From NCBI GenBank assembly GCA_029204225.1, contig CM055109.1:20578349-20642348 (forward strand): DNA of 64,000 nt, given 5' to 3'. The translations under genes were made by a program, and so were the position numbers. A model generated the notes under the pieces. That model did not search any database. It was given only the letters and a program-made list of their open reading frames with translations, and was not told the DNA's origin. This stretch comes from Diphasiastrum complanatum (lineage: Eukaryota > Streptophyta > Lycopodiopsida > Lycopodiales > Lycopodiaceae). Each line of letters opens with the position of its first letter. The stretch's first letter is position 1. Positions 1 to 9,604 of this stretch are shown here, piece after piece.

Positions 1-852
1 ACTCTCACCCCCCTCTCTGATGGTTGCTCCCCTGATTCAGCTCCTCTTTTGTCTTCTGACCCTATTCTTCCCACGCCTATCATTGCTCACTCTTCCTCCT
101 TCACGGCACCACAGTCTACAGCCAATATTCCGTATACGCCTTCTAAATCAATTGAACTTTTTTCATCTTGGCAGATTGATCAATTCAAGGCAGATTTCCA
201 ATTTTTGCGGTATGAAATTTCACAGCTGAAAGGAACGGTTACTTCTTTGGTCAACGAGAAGAAGCTATTGCAGTCCAAGGTTGCCTCACTCGAACAATCC
301 ATCGGAATCAAACAGGCCGCAGCTTTGGAATCCACCACCAACATGCTACGGGAGCTAGAAACCAAGATTGAGAAGCAACACGAAGAGGCCCTTTCCTGGG
401 CATCAGTTTTGAAAAAGGGCACCAAACCCAGCACTCCCATCTCCTCAGTTATCTCAGCCACCATCTCGGAAGAGAAATCTCGAGACCAAAAATCCCACAA
501 TATTAGAGTTCGTGGAGTTCTAGATACACAGGATGCATTGGCTGAAGCTAAACGCTTTCTCGACATCACTCTCGGACACAGGGCAGAGGGGTTAGACTCC
601 GCATGGAGGACCACTAGAGATGCAGCCACACTCATTCTTCGTTTCACCTCCCTCGAGAGCCGTCAAGATGCTTTGCGGTGCAGAGCTAAGCTACGTGGTA
701 CCACTATCTACATGGACGACGACCTTTCATATATCCAGGTAGAGGAGAGGCATAAGGCCTTTCAGGCAGCCCGTGAGTCTGGCAGACGAGTCATTTACCG
801 AGATGGACGAGTGCGTTTTCTTGACAGCGCACCTAGCAGCTCCCAGTGCTAG
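1..852 (+). CDS. LINE ORF1 protein, coiled coil plus RRM-like domain, 5' partial
   Basis: Probable RNA-binding chaperone (ORF1p) of the LINE. The frame is open from base 1, so the true start lies outside the window; no ATG is needed to explain it. A Ser/Pro-rich N-terminus is followed at about 170-390 by a heptad-like Leu/Val/Lys/Glu stretch (LKGTVTSLVNEKK and on) that looks like a trimerising coiled coil. From about 510 to 700 comes an RRM-like segment beginning SHNIRVRGVL, then a basic C-terminal part with GRRVIYRDGR near 780-815. This layout resembles the L1 ORF1 (Transposase_22) type rather than the zinc-knuckle ORF1 common in flowering-plant L1 elements. A related fragment on the minus strand at 11283-11712 has the same order of motifs. 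It ends at TAG 850-852, and ORF2 continues in the same frame directly after it. Confidence 0.8.
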   Translation, partial: TLTPLSDGCSPDSAPLLSSDPILPTPIIAHSSSFTAPQSTANIPYTPSKSIELFSSWQIDQFKADFQFLRYEISQLKGTVTSLVNEKKLLQSKVASLEQSIGIKQAAALESTTNMLRELETKIEKQHEEALSWASVLKKGTKPSTPISSVISATISEEKSRDQKSHNIRVRGVLDTQDALAEAKRFLDITLGHRAEGLDSAWRTTRDAATLILRFTSLESRQDALRCRAKLRGTTIYMDDDLSYIQVEERHKAFQAARESGRRVIYRDGRVRFLDSAPSSSQC

Positions 853-3510
853 GGATTTGGGGTCCCCGGGTTTGGGAGTGCCCCAGGGCCCCACTCACAC
901 CATCTCCGGATTGGAGTATGGAACTGTGATGGTTTACACTCATCCTCCATTGCTGGCAACTTGATCGATTTCATCACTGACAGGGATTTGCTGCTCTTTA
1001 TGGAGACTCATGAGAGTCAGGAGAGAGGATTACCTATTTTTCCAGGATACAGATGGGATTCCGTGTACAGACTTGAGACTAGATCAGCTAGCGGTCGTGG
1101 ATCCGGAGGTGTTGCATGTTTATACAGAGAGTCTCTTCATCCGAGCATTGAGTTCATCAGACACGACGAGCATGCACGGTATATATGGATTCATATTATT
1201 GGGCAGGATATTGGGTTGGACAGGGACCTCTTTGTGGCGGCTTGTTATTTTCCTCAAGAGTCTTAGTCCTTTGCTGAGGGCACAGGTTCACCCTACCTTG
1301 ATTTATCGCCTGATATTATCAGATTCGCAGAGCGGGGGCATATTCTCCTCACTGGAGATTTTAATGCCCGAACCTCTTCACGACAGTCAGAGTTCTATGA
1401 CATCACCGACCAGCTCCGCGTTCATGCCCTTGACAACGATGATATGGGAGTTACCAGGATTTCAGAGGACAGCTTGGGACCTACTACCCCTTACGGCGAG
1501 CATTTATTGCAGTTTGGAGAGGCCCATGAGTTAGCCATTTACAATGGCCTAACTTGTTGGCCAAAATCTGGCAGTTATACTTGTCACCCTCATAGTGGTG
1601 GACATAGTGTTGTGGATTATCTCATGGGATCACCATCTTCCATACCTCTCATATCTGATTTTCATGTATCTCCCACCACTCTCTCTGATCATTCCTTTCT
1701 CTCCTTCGCTATCGGCCGCCTCCCACCTCCCCAGCCATCCTCACACCCCCTGCTTGCACGGGCACCCAAGTATACATTCAGTTCTCTCTTTACACCAGTT
1801 TACCAGGAGTTCCTAACCTCATTGCTCCATTCCTTCCCTCGCGATAGTACAGTCGAGACTCAAGCTGCCTTTCTTAGCACTTCTCTTCATACCGCTGCTT
1901 CCCTTGCTTTTCCATCTAAACCCCATAAAAGCAGAGGCACCCGCTCCTCATCGATACGACCCCCACACCCCCCGTGGTATGATGCTGAATGTCGCTCTCT
2001 TCGTCAGCTTGTCACCCATGCCCGCACTCATGATCCTCATCTCCTCCACTCCGCCAGGCGCTCTTACCGTCGCACACTCCGCCGAAAAAAGCGTATATAT
2101 GATGACTCCGAAGGAACGCGTCTTGTTGATCTTCTCTTTAGTTCCTCTTCAGGTGCCTTTTGGCGTGAGTTTATCCCTCATGCTCCACCACCCCTCCTGG
2201 ATGACCTTCGCATATGGACCTAATACACTACCAAACTATATACCATACCCACTGATGCACCCATCTCTATCTCCCCACGCCCCTCTGAGTTCACCCTCTT
2301 CACATCTGACATGGTACTTACGGCCATCAAGAGAATGAAGTCCCATAAAGCAAGAGATATTGAAGACCTTGAATCTGAACTCCTAACCCATGCTTCCGAC
2401 CTCCTTGCTCCCACACTAATCACTCTCCTCAATTCTACCGTTGTCTCTGGTTTCCCCTCATCCTGGTGCACCAACATCATCCACCCTATTCATAAAAATG
2501 GTGATCCCATGATCCTTGGTAATTACCGCACCATCATGATCGGACATGTTCTCACGAAGCTCTATGGTACCATACTCCAGTCTGCAGTGAGTTCAAAGGC
2601 GGAAGCTTGGAGATTACATGCATTGGGGCAGGCAGGTTTCCAATCTCATTATTCTACCACTGACCATATTTTTACACTTCGAGCCTTGATCGAGGAAGCT
2701 AAGTACAGGAAAGAGAGGGTTTACTGCTGTTTTGTAGATTTCAGGAAGGCCTTCGATTCTGTACCACGCTCCCTGCTCATTCAGAGACTTCGTGACCTTG
2801 GTTTCTCCACAGATATTGTTTTAGCAGTGATGGCTCTTTATGAGAAGGTCGTGGGATGTTTCCGACATAGCAGTGGCTTATCTGATCACATTTGGAGCAC
2901 CATTGGGGTGAAACAGGGGTGCTCTCTTTCACCGGTTCTCTTTGGATTGTATATTGATGAGTTAGAGCGAGTCATTTCACAGTGTGGCGGGGGTGGCTGT
3001 AGACTTGGCACCATTCTGATTGCTATTCTCCTTTATGCGGATGATGTAGTACTAGTATCCTCGACCAGAGAGGGTTTGCAGAGGCAGCTAGATTGTTTAC
3101 AGGGATTTTGTACCAGATGGGGGTTGGGGTTGAACACTGCGAAGACCAAGGTTATGGTCTTCAACACTTCTCGAGCCTTCATGCAGCGCCAGGAGCTCAT
3201 CCTAGATGGATAGGCCTTAGAGGTAGTTTCCTCTTATACCTATTTGGGGATACTCTTCTCTGGTCCTACCTTCAGCATGCGGCAAGCTGCCACCACCCGA
3301 CTTGGGAAGGGGCATTCCTCTCTTGTTCAGCTTGAGCGGTTCTGTTTCAGGAAGCTCATCCGAGATGTTCGCAGTAAGTGTAGACTCTTTGATACTATTG
3401 TCACCCCCACAGCCTTATATGCAGCAGAGACATGGTGCACCGGCCTCCCTTCATCACATTGGGCCAGCATTTCACGATTGCAGAAGGAATGCCTCTTTCT
3501 AGGCTCACTT
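1..3510 (+). mobile_element. LINE (non-LTR retrotransposon), copy 1
   Basis: An ORF1 followed by an ORF2 with an apurinic-type endonuclease and a reverse transcriptase defines a LINE. The element runs off the left edge, and its 3' part is lost: similarity to the LINE at 3955-6855 stops soon after the conserved ISRLQ block near 3490-3510. The C-terminal Cys/His region, 3' UTR and tail seen in that copy are absent here. The whole coding part stays in one reading frame and is broken only by single stop codons, so it is a fairly young but dead copy. Confidence 0.93.
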
Positions 3511-3552
3511 ATCCAAAATCCTCAAGCACCCCTTAACCCTGACCCTTCCTAA
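853..3552 (+). pseudogene. LINE ORF2: endonuclease + reverse transcriptase, three in-frame stops
   Basis: This polyprotein nicks the target and copies LINE RNA. The endonuclease runs from about 907 (RIGVWNCDG) through LTGDFNAR near 1351 and HSVVDYLMGSP near 1603 to a final SDH near 1684. The reverse transcriptase runs from about 2311 to 3430, with FVDFRKAFDS at 2734-2763, GVKQGCSLSP near 2908 and the catalytic YADD at 3034-3045. All of it lies in frame 1, the frame of ORF1. It is interrupted only by TAG 1264-1266, TAA 2221-2223 and TAG 3211-3213, each one C-to-T change from a Gln codon. No ATG follows the ORF1 stop before the endonuclease, so ORF2 probably starts by reinitiation or readthrough, or was once fused to ORF1. 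LINE similarity is lost near 3510; the last 40 bases of the frame are foreign. Confidence 0.9.
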
Positions 3553-3626
3553 ACACATGGCTAACTCCATGCACAATCGACACTTGCCACTTGGCAGTAC
3601 CCTGACACATAGGCAAGTGAGTAGGC

Positions 3627-3775
3627 TGACATGCGTCACTCATCCATTGGATCAAATGTCCCAGTGGGCATGTGACACGTGTCATGTTTGACCGGTCAAC
3701 CCTGACATGTGTCATTCATTGGGCCAAGTGTCCCGGTGAGCATATGACATGTGTCACGTTGACTAGTCAACTCCT
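3627..3775 (+). promoter_or_regulatory. Tandem module of palindromic TGAC/GTCA boxes
   Basis: Two imperfect direct repeats of about 75 bp (3627-3702 and 3703-3775) lie between two LINE copies. They hold four versions of the 12-mer TGACAYGYGTCA at 3627, 3673, 3703 and 3745; the one at 3673-3684 is a perfect palindrome with a CACGTG core. They also hold the perfect palindromes TTGACCGGTCAA (3688-3699) and GTTGACTAGTCAAC (3758-3771). TGAC, TTGACY and CACGTG are the cores bound by plant bZIP, WRKRY-class W-box binders (WRKY) and G-box factors, so an enhancer-like or LTR-derived origin is possible. No gene follows directly. The flanks 3511-3626 and 3776-3954 show nothing else I recognise. Confidence 0.5.
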
Positions 3776-3959
3776 ACTTTTTAGGAGGTCAGTCCAACCA
3801 CTCCGAATTAATGACCCAGTACCCTATACCCAAGCAACATGCGACTCTGAGGCTCAGAAACATCATTAACAACTTTATCTGCATTTCTGTTACAAAGGTC
3901 ACCACAAGCCGGTGACTTAGCCATTTCTGTATTTATAAGAAGTACATCTATATATCTGG

Positions 3960-6430
3960 TTTTCCCCTTTACACCGAGTCCCTAGTTACTTTTCTCCAAG
4001 ACTTTTCCTTCACCTCCTCAGTTGACCAACAAGCTATCTTTTTATCTCAATCTCTTTTGCAATCTGCCAATAGTGCCCATCCTTGGAAAACCTTCTCTTC
4101 GCATAAACGCACCCACAACAAATGGTATGATACAGAGTGCTTCTCATTGCATAAACAAGTTGTATATGCTAGATACCACTCTCCTCACACCCTAGCCTTG
4201 AAACAAAAAGAATATCACGAAGTGACTCTGAAAAAAAAGACAGCTTATCTCCAATCCTTTGGGACAAAGACTTGTTGATGCTATTGCCTCCCCTTCCTCC
4301 CATTTCTTTTGGTGGATGTTCTCTAAAAACCCTTATAAACCCGCTCCTATTGCTATTGAGTCATGGATAAATCATGCTACTAAGCTTAATACAGTTGACT
4401 CTCTTTCCCCACGCCCTTCAGAATTCACCCTCTTCACCCCGTCCATGGTTGAAAATGCCATCCGAAATGGTCAAACCCAAAAAGCCATTGATGTTGACCT
4501 CCTAAGTATGGACTTCCTAAAACCAGTTGCTCACATTATTGCCCCATACATTTCCCATATCTTTAACCAATATGTCATCTTCGGTCTCCCCACATCGTGG
4601 TGCACCAACCTTTTACACCCTATCCTCAAAGTCGGGGATCCTTTGATTGTCGACAACTACCGCACTATTATGATCAGTCATACTATGGCCAAGCTATATG
4701 GATCCGTTTTACAGTCTATTGTTTGCTCACGGGCAGAGACAGAGGGGTTACATGCTATGGGATAGGCAGGTTTTCGCGCTAGCTACTCCACGGCTGACCA
4801 AATATTCATCTTGAGATGCATTACAGAGGAGGCTAAGTTCAGGAAGCAGAGGGTTTATTGTTGCTTTGTGGACTTCCGCAAAGCCTTTGATTATGTTCTT
4901 AGACACCTTTTACTCTAGCGCTTAGCATCGCTTGGCTTTTCTCAAGAGATCATTGCTGCTATAGTCACATTGTATCAGAGAGTGTTGGCCCGTTTTCGAG
5001 ATGATGATGGATGGTCCTCTTACATTCATAGTACAGTGGGAGTTAAGCAGGGATGTCCTTTGTCCCCTACTCTCTTTGCTCTATATATTGATGATCTTGA
5101 GCGGATTATTAGGGAGGAGGGTGGAGATGGCTATCCGTTAGTAGGTATGATTATCCCTATTCTATTGTATGCGGATGACGCGATACTTATATCAAGATCA
5201 GCACCTTGATGCTTTATATACTTTTTGCCAGACATGGGGTTTGATGGTGAACATTGGTAAGACTAAGGTCATGGTGTTCAACACCAATCGACAGCATATG
5301 AGAGACACAATGTTCTACTATGATGGGCTGCCACTGGAGATAGTAGCCTCTTATACATACTTAGGTGTCCTTTTTACTGGTCCATTGCTCACTTTTAGAC
5401 CAGCTGCACTGTCTAGGCTCCGCAAGGGGCACTTGGCTCTTGTCCAGATGGAGAGGTTTTCCTCTATTTACTATGTACATGATCCTGATACGCGCTATCG
5501 CCTTTTTTTTGCCACTATCTCTCTGGTGGCTCTATATTCAGCAGAGACATGGTGTCATGGCTTGTCCAGAGATACTTGGAGTGATATTTCACGTGTGCAA
5601 ATCCTTATGCTTAGCCGGATGACCTGTGCGAAGCAGTCAGTTCCCCATGATATCATACTGGCAAAGTTTGACTCACCACCACTGATTGTCGTTATCACAT
5701 TCATTCATAGAGTCTCGGAGCTTGATTCATCCTGATATGTTGTTGCAGCTTTCACATCCTCTCACACTCTAGCTAGTCAACAGGCTAAGTCCTCATGGTT
5801 TCAGTGTGTTTCTAACCTTTTGAGTAGGTGGGGTTTATCTATATCTGATCTCCCGAATGGGACACACACATATATCCGCCAGTAGATTTATAGAGCTTAC
5901 ATCAGCACAGTGTGGTCTCACCTAGATCCAGCTCGGGTCAAGCTTCATTTTTATCACACTCATCTTCTTCAGCTTGATGTTTCCAGGCTTCCCATTCGGC
6001 CAGGTTATTTGTCTCAGACGTTATCTTTCGGCCTGCGTTATCATCTTGGTCAGCTTAGGGTCTCTTCTCACCAGCTTGCTATTGAGACAGGTAGATACAC
6101 AGACACACCTTGACAGCTACGGATGTGTCAGTGCTACTCTTTATAGGAGATTGAGGATGAGTTCCATTTCATTTTCCGATGTCCAGCCTACTATGAGATC
6201 AGAGGCAGATACCATTGCTTATACAGAGATACTCCACTTACACTTGGTTCTTTCCTTGCCTTCTCAGATGCGAGATGTGTTGGTTTATTATTACGAGAGA
6301 TGTTTACTCTGAGATCTTCCTTTTTATTGGATGTTTCTGATGTGGATCATAGCCAGTCCCACATTACGCACTTTTTCCAGAAGAGGGATAGAGATGAGAC
6401 TTCTGACAGTGAGATAGACATTCCAGTATG
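3960..6430 (+). pseudogene. LINE ORF2 (reverse transcriptase half), frameshifts and stops
   Basis: The reverse transcriptase carries FVDFRKAFD near 4868, GVKQGCPLSP near 5040 and YADD near 5167, then SYTYLGVLF near 5350. The C-terminal part includes EDEFHFIF near 6150 with nearby Cys residues, matching the minus-strand copy near 9650-9720. Frame changes lie near 4262 and near 5200, where roughly 20 bases are missing just after YADD. In-frame TAG codons at 4763, 4916 and 5883 face CAG, CAG and CAA in sister copies. More stops lie near 5734, 6112 and 6429. It cannot make a working protein. Confidence 0.9.
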
Positions 6431-6578
6431 ACGACCGAAGCTCCAGCATCCTCTTCGCTCCTCTTGGCCCAGGGCTCTTCACCGGAGTCCAACACCTGCT
6501 TCTCACCATATCATGCAGTTTTTTATATCCACTTAGCCAGTTAGCTAACTTATTTCAGGTTTCTCTTTCCCTCTGTGC

Positions 6579-6632
6579 AGCTGGTGGTTAAGCTACTGAT
6601 ATTGTACCCTCGACAAAGCTGGAGGTTAAGCT
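6579..6632 (+). repeat. Paired 16-bp repeat in LINE 3' UTR
   Basis: AGCTGGTGGTTAAGCT at 6579-6594 is followed 38 bp downstream by AGCTGGAGGTTAAGCT at 6617-6632. The minus-strand copy has the same pair at 9217-9232 and 9255-9270, also 38 bp apart. Retention of the pair and the spacing in two independent insertions suggests a family-wide 3' UTR element, perhaps read by the reverse transcriptase. Confidence 0.65.
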
Positions 6633-6733
6633 TTGTTTTACTCTCTGTTTTCTAGTGTTGGTTTAGCTTTTAAGAATAAGTCCTACGTGGACAATGCTCC
6701 TTCTTTTTTTGATGTACTTTCTACTTGTCTTAT

Positions 6734-6747
6734 GTGCCCTCGGGCAC
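6734..6747 (+). other. LINE 3'-terminal hairpin
   Basis: GTGCCC-TC-GGGCAC can fold into a 6-bp stem just after a conserved TTGTCTTAT. It lies about 35 bases before the terminal microsatellite. Equivalent hairpins occur in the two minus-strand copies, near 9075-9088 and 11028-11041. LINEs of the stringent type are known to use a 3' stem-loop for template recognition, so that is the likely role. Confidence 0.6.
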
Positions 6748-6779
6748 TTGACGGACATTGATATAATTATAATTAATCT

Positions 6780-6782
<3 letters not shown>

Positions 6783-6853
<71 letters not shown>
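6783..6853 (+). repeat. (CT)n microsatellite, LINE 3' tail
   Basis: An uninterrupted CT dinucleotide array of about 70 bases immediately follows the LINE 3' end. Other copies have (TTC)n(TC)n in the same place, so the array is part of the element tail. Peptides of Leu-Ser read from it are artefacts. Confidence 0.95.
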
Positions 6854-6855
<2 letters not shown>

Positions 6856-6857
<2 letters not shown>

Positions 6858-8590
6858 TGTGATACTATCACCCTCTCACTGTGTGAAACTATCACTCTCT
6901 CATCCTCACAATAAGCATCAACCTCGCTTGCAGAAGGAAGCTCATAAGGTGACTCAAAAATGGACTAGGAAGGATGTTTATGAATATCAATATCTATGGC
7001 ACTAGTCATGTACAAAAGGACTCTCAACAACAATACATCATCATATAACATAACTAGGCGAAGCACATGTAAAAAGACCTGTCACTCAGAGATAGACGAA
7101 TGAGAACGAACATATGTACGCGACTTAAAATAAGCGGGACCATGTAAGAGGAAAATTACATTAGCAACCTTTTGGGAATCAGTATAATTAGAGTGATAAG
7201 TGTCAAAGTGATATTGAAGGTGTGTAAACCATCTCTCAAACACACTAAAAAATCATATCACCATGATAAGTGTCAAAGTGGTATTGAAGGTGTGTCAACC
7301 ATCTCTCAAACTCATTCAAATCGTATCACCATGATCAACATAGAGGAAAGATAAAGGGGATACACCTATTGAAGGGACAAAAGCGGGAGACATGCACAAC
7401 ACAAAATTTTAAAAAGCACTGATATGTAAAACACACAAACACGCACTATATGTAAACCACAATTTTGTTCTTTCTTCTCTTTTTTTTAGTTTTCTTATAA
7501 ATAAATCGTGACAAAAACAAACAAAATGAAACATATAGTGTTTAAAAAAATTTCAAAACACTACCATCAGATTCCCCATAAATGGTTTTAACCTATTTAC
7601 CCCCCCCCCCCCCCCCCCCCACTTCATCTCTCTCACTTCGCTGCCTCCCTGCCTTCGCTGCTGTCCGCGCACTGCCTTCGTTGTTGTCCGCCCCCTGTGC
7701 TTGATTCTGATCAGTTACTTCCCACCCCCCCCCCCCCCTACTTCCGCCCTACTGTTGCCTTGCCTTCAACGCCCGACACATTTTATTTGTTGCACCTTAT
7801 GTATATGTCGATGTTTAATTGTCATGCTCTATTGTCAAGTTTATCTTGTATTGAATGTGCATGTGTGAATCATAGTTACAATTAATTTCATTAGTCATAC
7901 AGAAGATACCAACACAAAGGAAGGGCACCAAAGACACTACAAGGCTCATGCCACACTCTATCATAACAACAAAGTGAAAGGAATCCATCATAGGACAATT
8001 AGATGACATCCTATGCAAGAACTAGCCATCTTTGCACCTAGATTTTCTCTCCAACACTATGCATTCATAGGAGGAAGATCTTTTACCCTAAGTCTCACCT
8101 TGCATCTCACATCTATAGCAAGCATACAATATGAAGACAATCATCATAATTACTAATCTACATGGCACGACCAACATGCATTGCTTTAAAGATATAACGA
8201 TAGAAAGATATAGTCGTAGTAGCAATTTGATTGCTCAGCAAATTTGGCAATTAGGATGCACTGAATATGCGGGAACCATGTAAGTTTGCATGCAACACAA
8301 GACCGACTTTCTCTCACAGCACATTGGCTCTCGCACAACCTCTCACAGCCTTTCATTAGCTCTGAAAATGCCTCTCATAATGCCTCCCGCCATGTGCTTT
8401 TGCACCTGCCCCCATTGTGCCCATGTGCTGCTATACCCTAAACACATGTGCTCTCCCCTTTTTTTTTTCATTTTTTTTGGCTTTTTTTGGGCACCCTAGA
8501 GCATTTTTTATTAGAAAAAATATTTTAAAAAATATATATATATATTAAATATGGTGCCGCTCGGACCGCGTTCTACAAGGTGGCACCAGT
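6856..8590. other. Gene-free stretch with simple repeats
   Basis: No gene or family was recognised here. The stretch holds a tandem pair at 7194-7335, C runs at 7600-7620 and 7725-7738 separated by CTTCGCTG-type repeats, and a T-rich patch near 8460-8490. Short open frames in it have no recognisable motif. Confidence 0.6.
7194..7335. repeat. Two tandem units of about 71 bp
   Basis: Both units start GATAAGTGTCAAAGTG, continue with ATTGAAGGTGTGT and ACCATCTCTCAAAC, and end ATCACCAT. They differ at only a few positions, so this is a recent local duplication of unknown role. Confidence 0.85.
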
Positions 8591-8594
8591 ACCA

Positions 8595-8623
8595 CCATTA
8601 TGGTACCGGCAGTACCATAATGG
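8595..8623. repeat. Perfect 12-bp inverted repeat with 5-nt loop
   Basis: CCATTATGGTAC (8595-8606) and GTACCATAATGG (8612-8623) are exact reverse complements around CGGCA. The flanks extend the symmetry imperfectly by about seven more bases. It lies just left of a (TA)n array and could be the core of a MITE or foldback element, or a cruciform former. Confidence 0.8.
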
Positions 8624-8641
8624 CGGTACCAGGGGGTACTA

Positions 8642-8643
<2 letters not shown>

Positions 8644-8689
<46 letters not shown>
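8644..8689. repeat. (TA)n microsatellite
   Basis: An alternating AT array of about 46 bases adjoins the Helitron-like end at 8691. TA-rich tracts are favoured targets of several plant transposons. Confidence 0.95.
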
Positions 8690-8690
<1 letters not shown>

Positions 8691-8691
<1 letters not shown>

Positions 8692-8719
8692 TAGCAAAGT
8701 GTGCCCGTCGATGACGGGC
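8691..8719 (-). mobile_element. Possible Helitron 3' end
   Basis: Read on the minus strand, a 7-bp perfect hairpin (GCCCGTC, loop ATC, GACGGGC; 8719-8703) is followed after eight bases by CTAG and then a T. Helitron 3' ends carry a GC-rich hairpin shortly before CTRR and insert next to a T. The CTAG directly meets the (TA)n array. No Rep/helicase gene or 5' TC end was found, so this would be a non-autonomous or partial element. The short motif could occur by chance. Confidence 0.4.
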
Positions 8720-8757
8720 GGCTGATGGTGTGTGTGCGTGCGGGGCGTGCGGTCGGG

Positions 8758-8759
<2 letters not shown>

Positions 8760-8818
<59 letters not shown>
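8760..8818. repeat. (GA)n microsatellite
   Basis: A pure GA array of about 58 bases. Three overlapping frames read through it as Arg-Glu or Glu-Arg repeats; none has other coding signs. Confidence 0.95.
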
Positions 8819-8821
<3 letters not shown>

Positions 8822-8822
8822 T

Positions 8823-9026
8823 CCCCTCCCTTGCATGCCTCCCTACACCCTCCCCACGCCCCCGCCCTTGCGTCCTCCCCACATGCACTCCCTTTGCCCT
8901 CCCTGCGCCCCTCCCCATGCCCGCCCTACACCCTCCCGGCATGCCCTCACCTTGCGCCCTTCCTTTACCCTCCTCGTGCCCTTCTTGCTACGCCCTCCCA
9001 ACACAGCCTCCCCGCGCGCCCTCCCT
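8823..9026. repeat. C-rich degenerate minisatellite
   Basis: CCCTCCC-type blocks recur every 15-20 bases with variable spacers (TGCGCC, TACACC, CATGCC). On the minus strand this makes a G-rich tract. It sits between a (GA)n array and the tail of a LINE. No gene is seen. Confidence 0.75.
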
Positions 9027-9216
9027 AGAGAGAGAGAAGAAGAAGAAGAAGAAATTATATTAATGTCTGTTGGGAGCCCAAGGGCACATAAGACAAAAGA
9101 AATAAGTACATATCTCGTAGGAGCATTGTCCGTATAGTCTAAGTGAAAAACAATATAGAACTCTCTCTAGCTAGTCAAAAGACACATCAAACATAGAATT
9201 ATAAAAAGCATGTAAG

Positions 9217-9270
9217 AGCTTAACCTCCAGCTCTGAAGAGGGTACAAGTGCTAGAGCTTAACCGCCTGCT
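9217..9270 (-). repeat. Paired 16-bp repeat in LINE 3' UTR, copy 3
   Basis: AGCTTAACCTCCAGCT (9217-9232) and AGCTTAACCGCCTGCT (9255-9270) are the reverse-strand counterparts of the pair at 6579-6632, with the same 38-bp spacing. Confidence 0.65.
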
Positions 9271-9604
9271 CTGCTGAGGAAATCAAAAAGGAAGAATATA
9301 ATATCAATATCGGAAAAAACATCTGATACCCATAGAAGCTGTGATCCGTGGCTGGTGTCGAGGAGCTCTGGTGGCTCTGGTGGCTCATGTAGATCTAGCA
9401 GGAGGTGGTGGCTGAGCACGCCAGGCCTTCAGCCTCACTGGTATGACTGCCTCATCATCTGGCAGGTCATCGCGCTCACGCTTTTGAAAGACGCTAGTGA
9501 TAAGATGTTGGCCATAATCAGTAGTACCCTCCGAAGGTATCAAAGAGGCTCTTAACGTAAGCATCTCTTGAAGTAAAAGGCCGACACATCTGGGATCCTA
9601 ATAC

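Larger units (their letters stand above)
3955..6855 (+). mobile_element. LINE copy 2, 5'-truncated, with 3' UTR and (CT)n tail
   Basis: This copy begins in the linker between endonuclease and reverse transcriptase, the usual result of incomplete reverse transcription. It keeps the whole 3' half: reverse transcriptase, C-terminal Cys/His region, about 350 bases of 3' UTR and a terminal (CT)n array. It aligns with copy 1 over 1760-3490 and with the minus-strand copy at 9027-10922 over its 3' half. Its tail is a microsatellite, not poly(A). Confidence 0.92.

Noticed and set aside
3511-3965. LINE copies 1 and 2 as one element split by an insertion
   Set aside because: Copy 2 restarts upstream of where copy 1 stops, in the endonuclease/RT linker, so both cover the reverse transcriptase and are separate insertions.
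3627-7335. CRISPR-like arrays at the short tandem repeats
   Set aside because: Only two units each, no regular spacers, eukaryotic context.
8639-9137. Long open frames on both strands across the GA array
   Set aside because: They are Arg-Glu, Leu-Ser or Pro-rich readings of simple repeats without start context or motifs.
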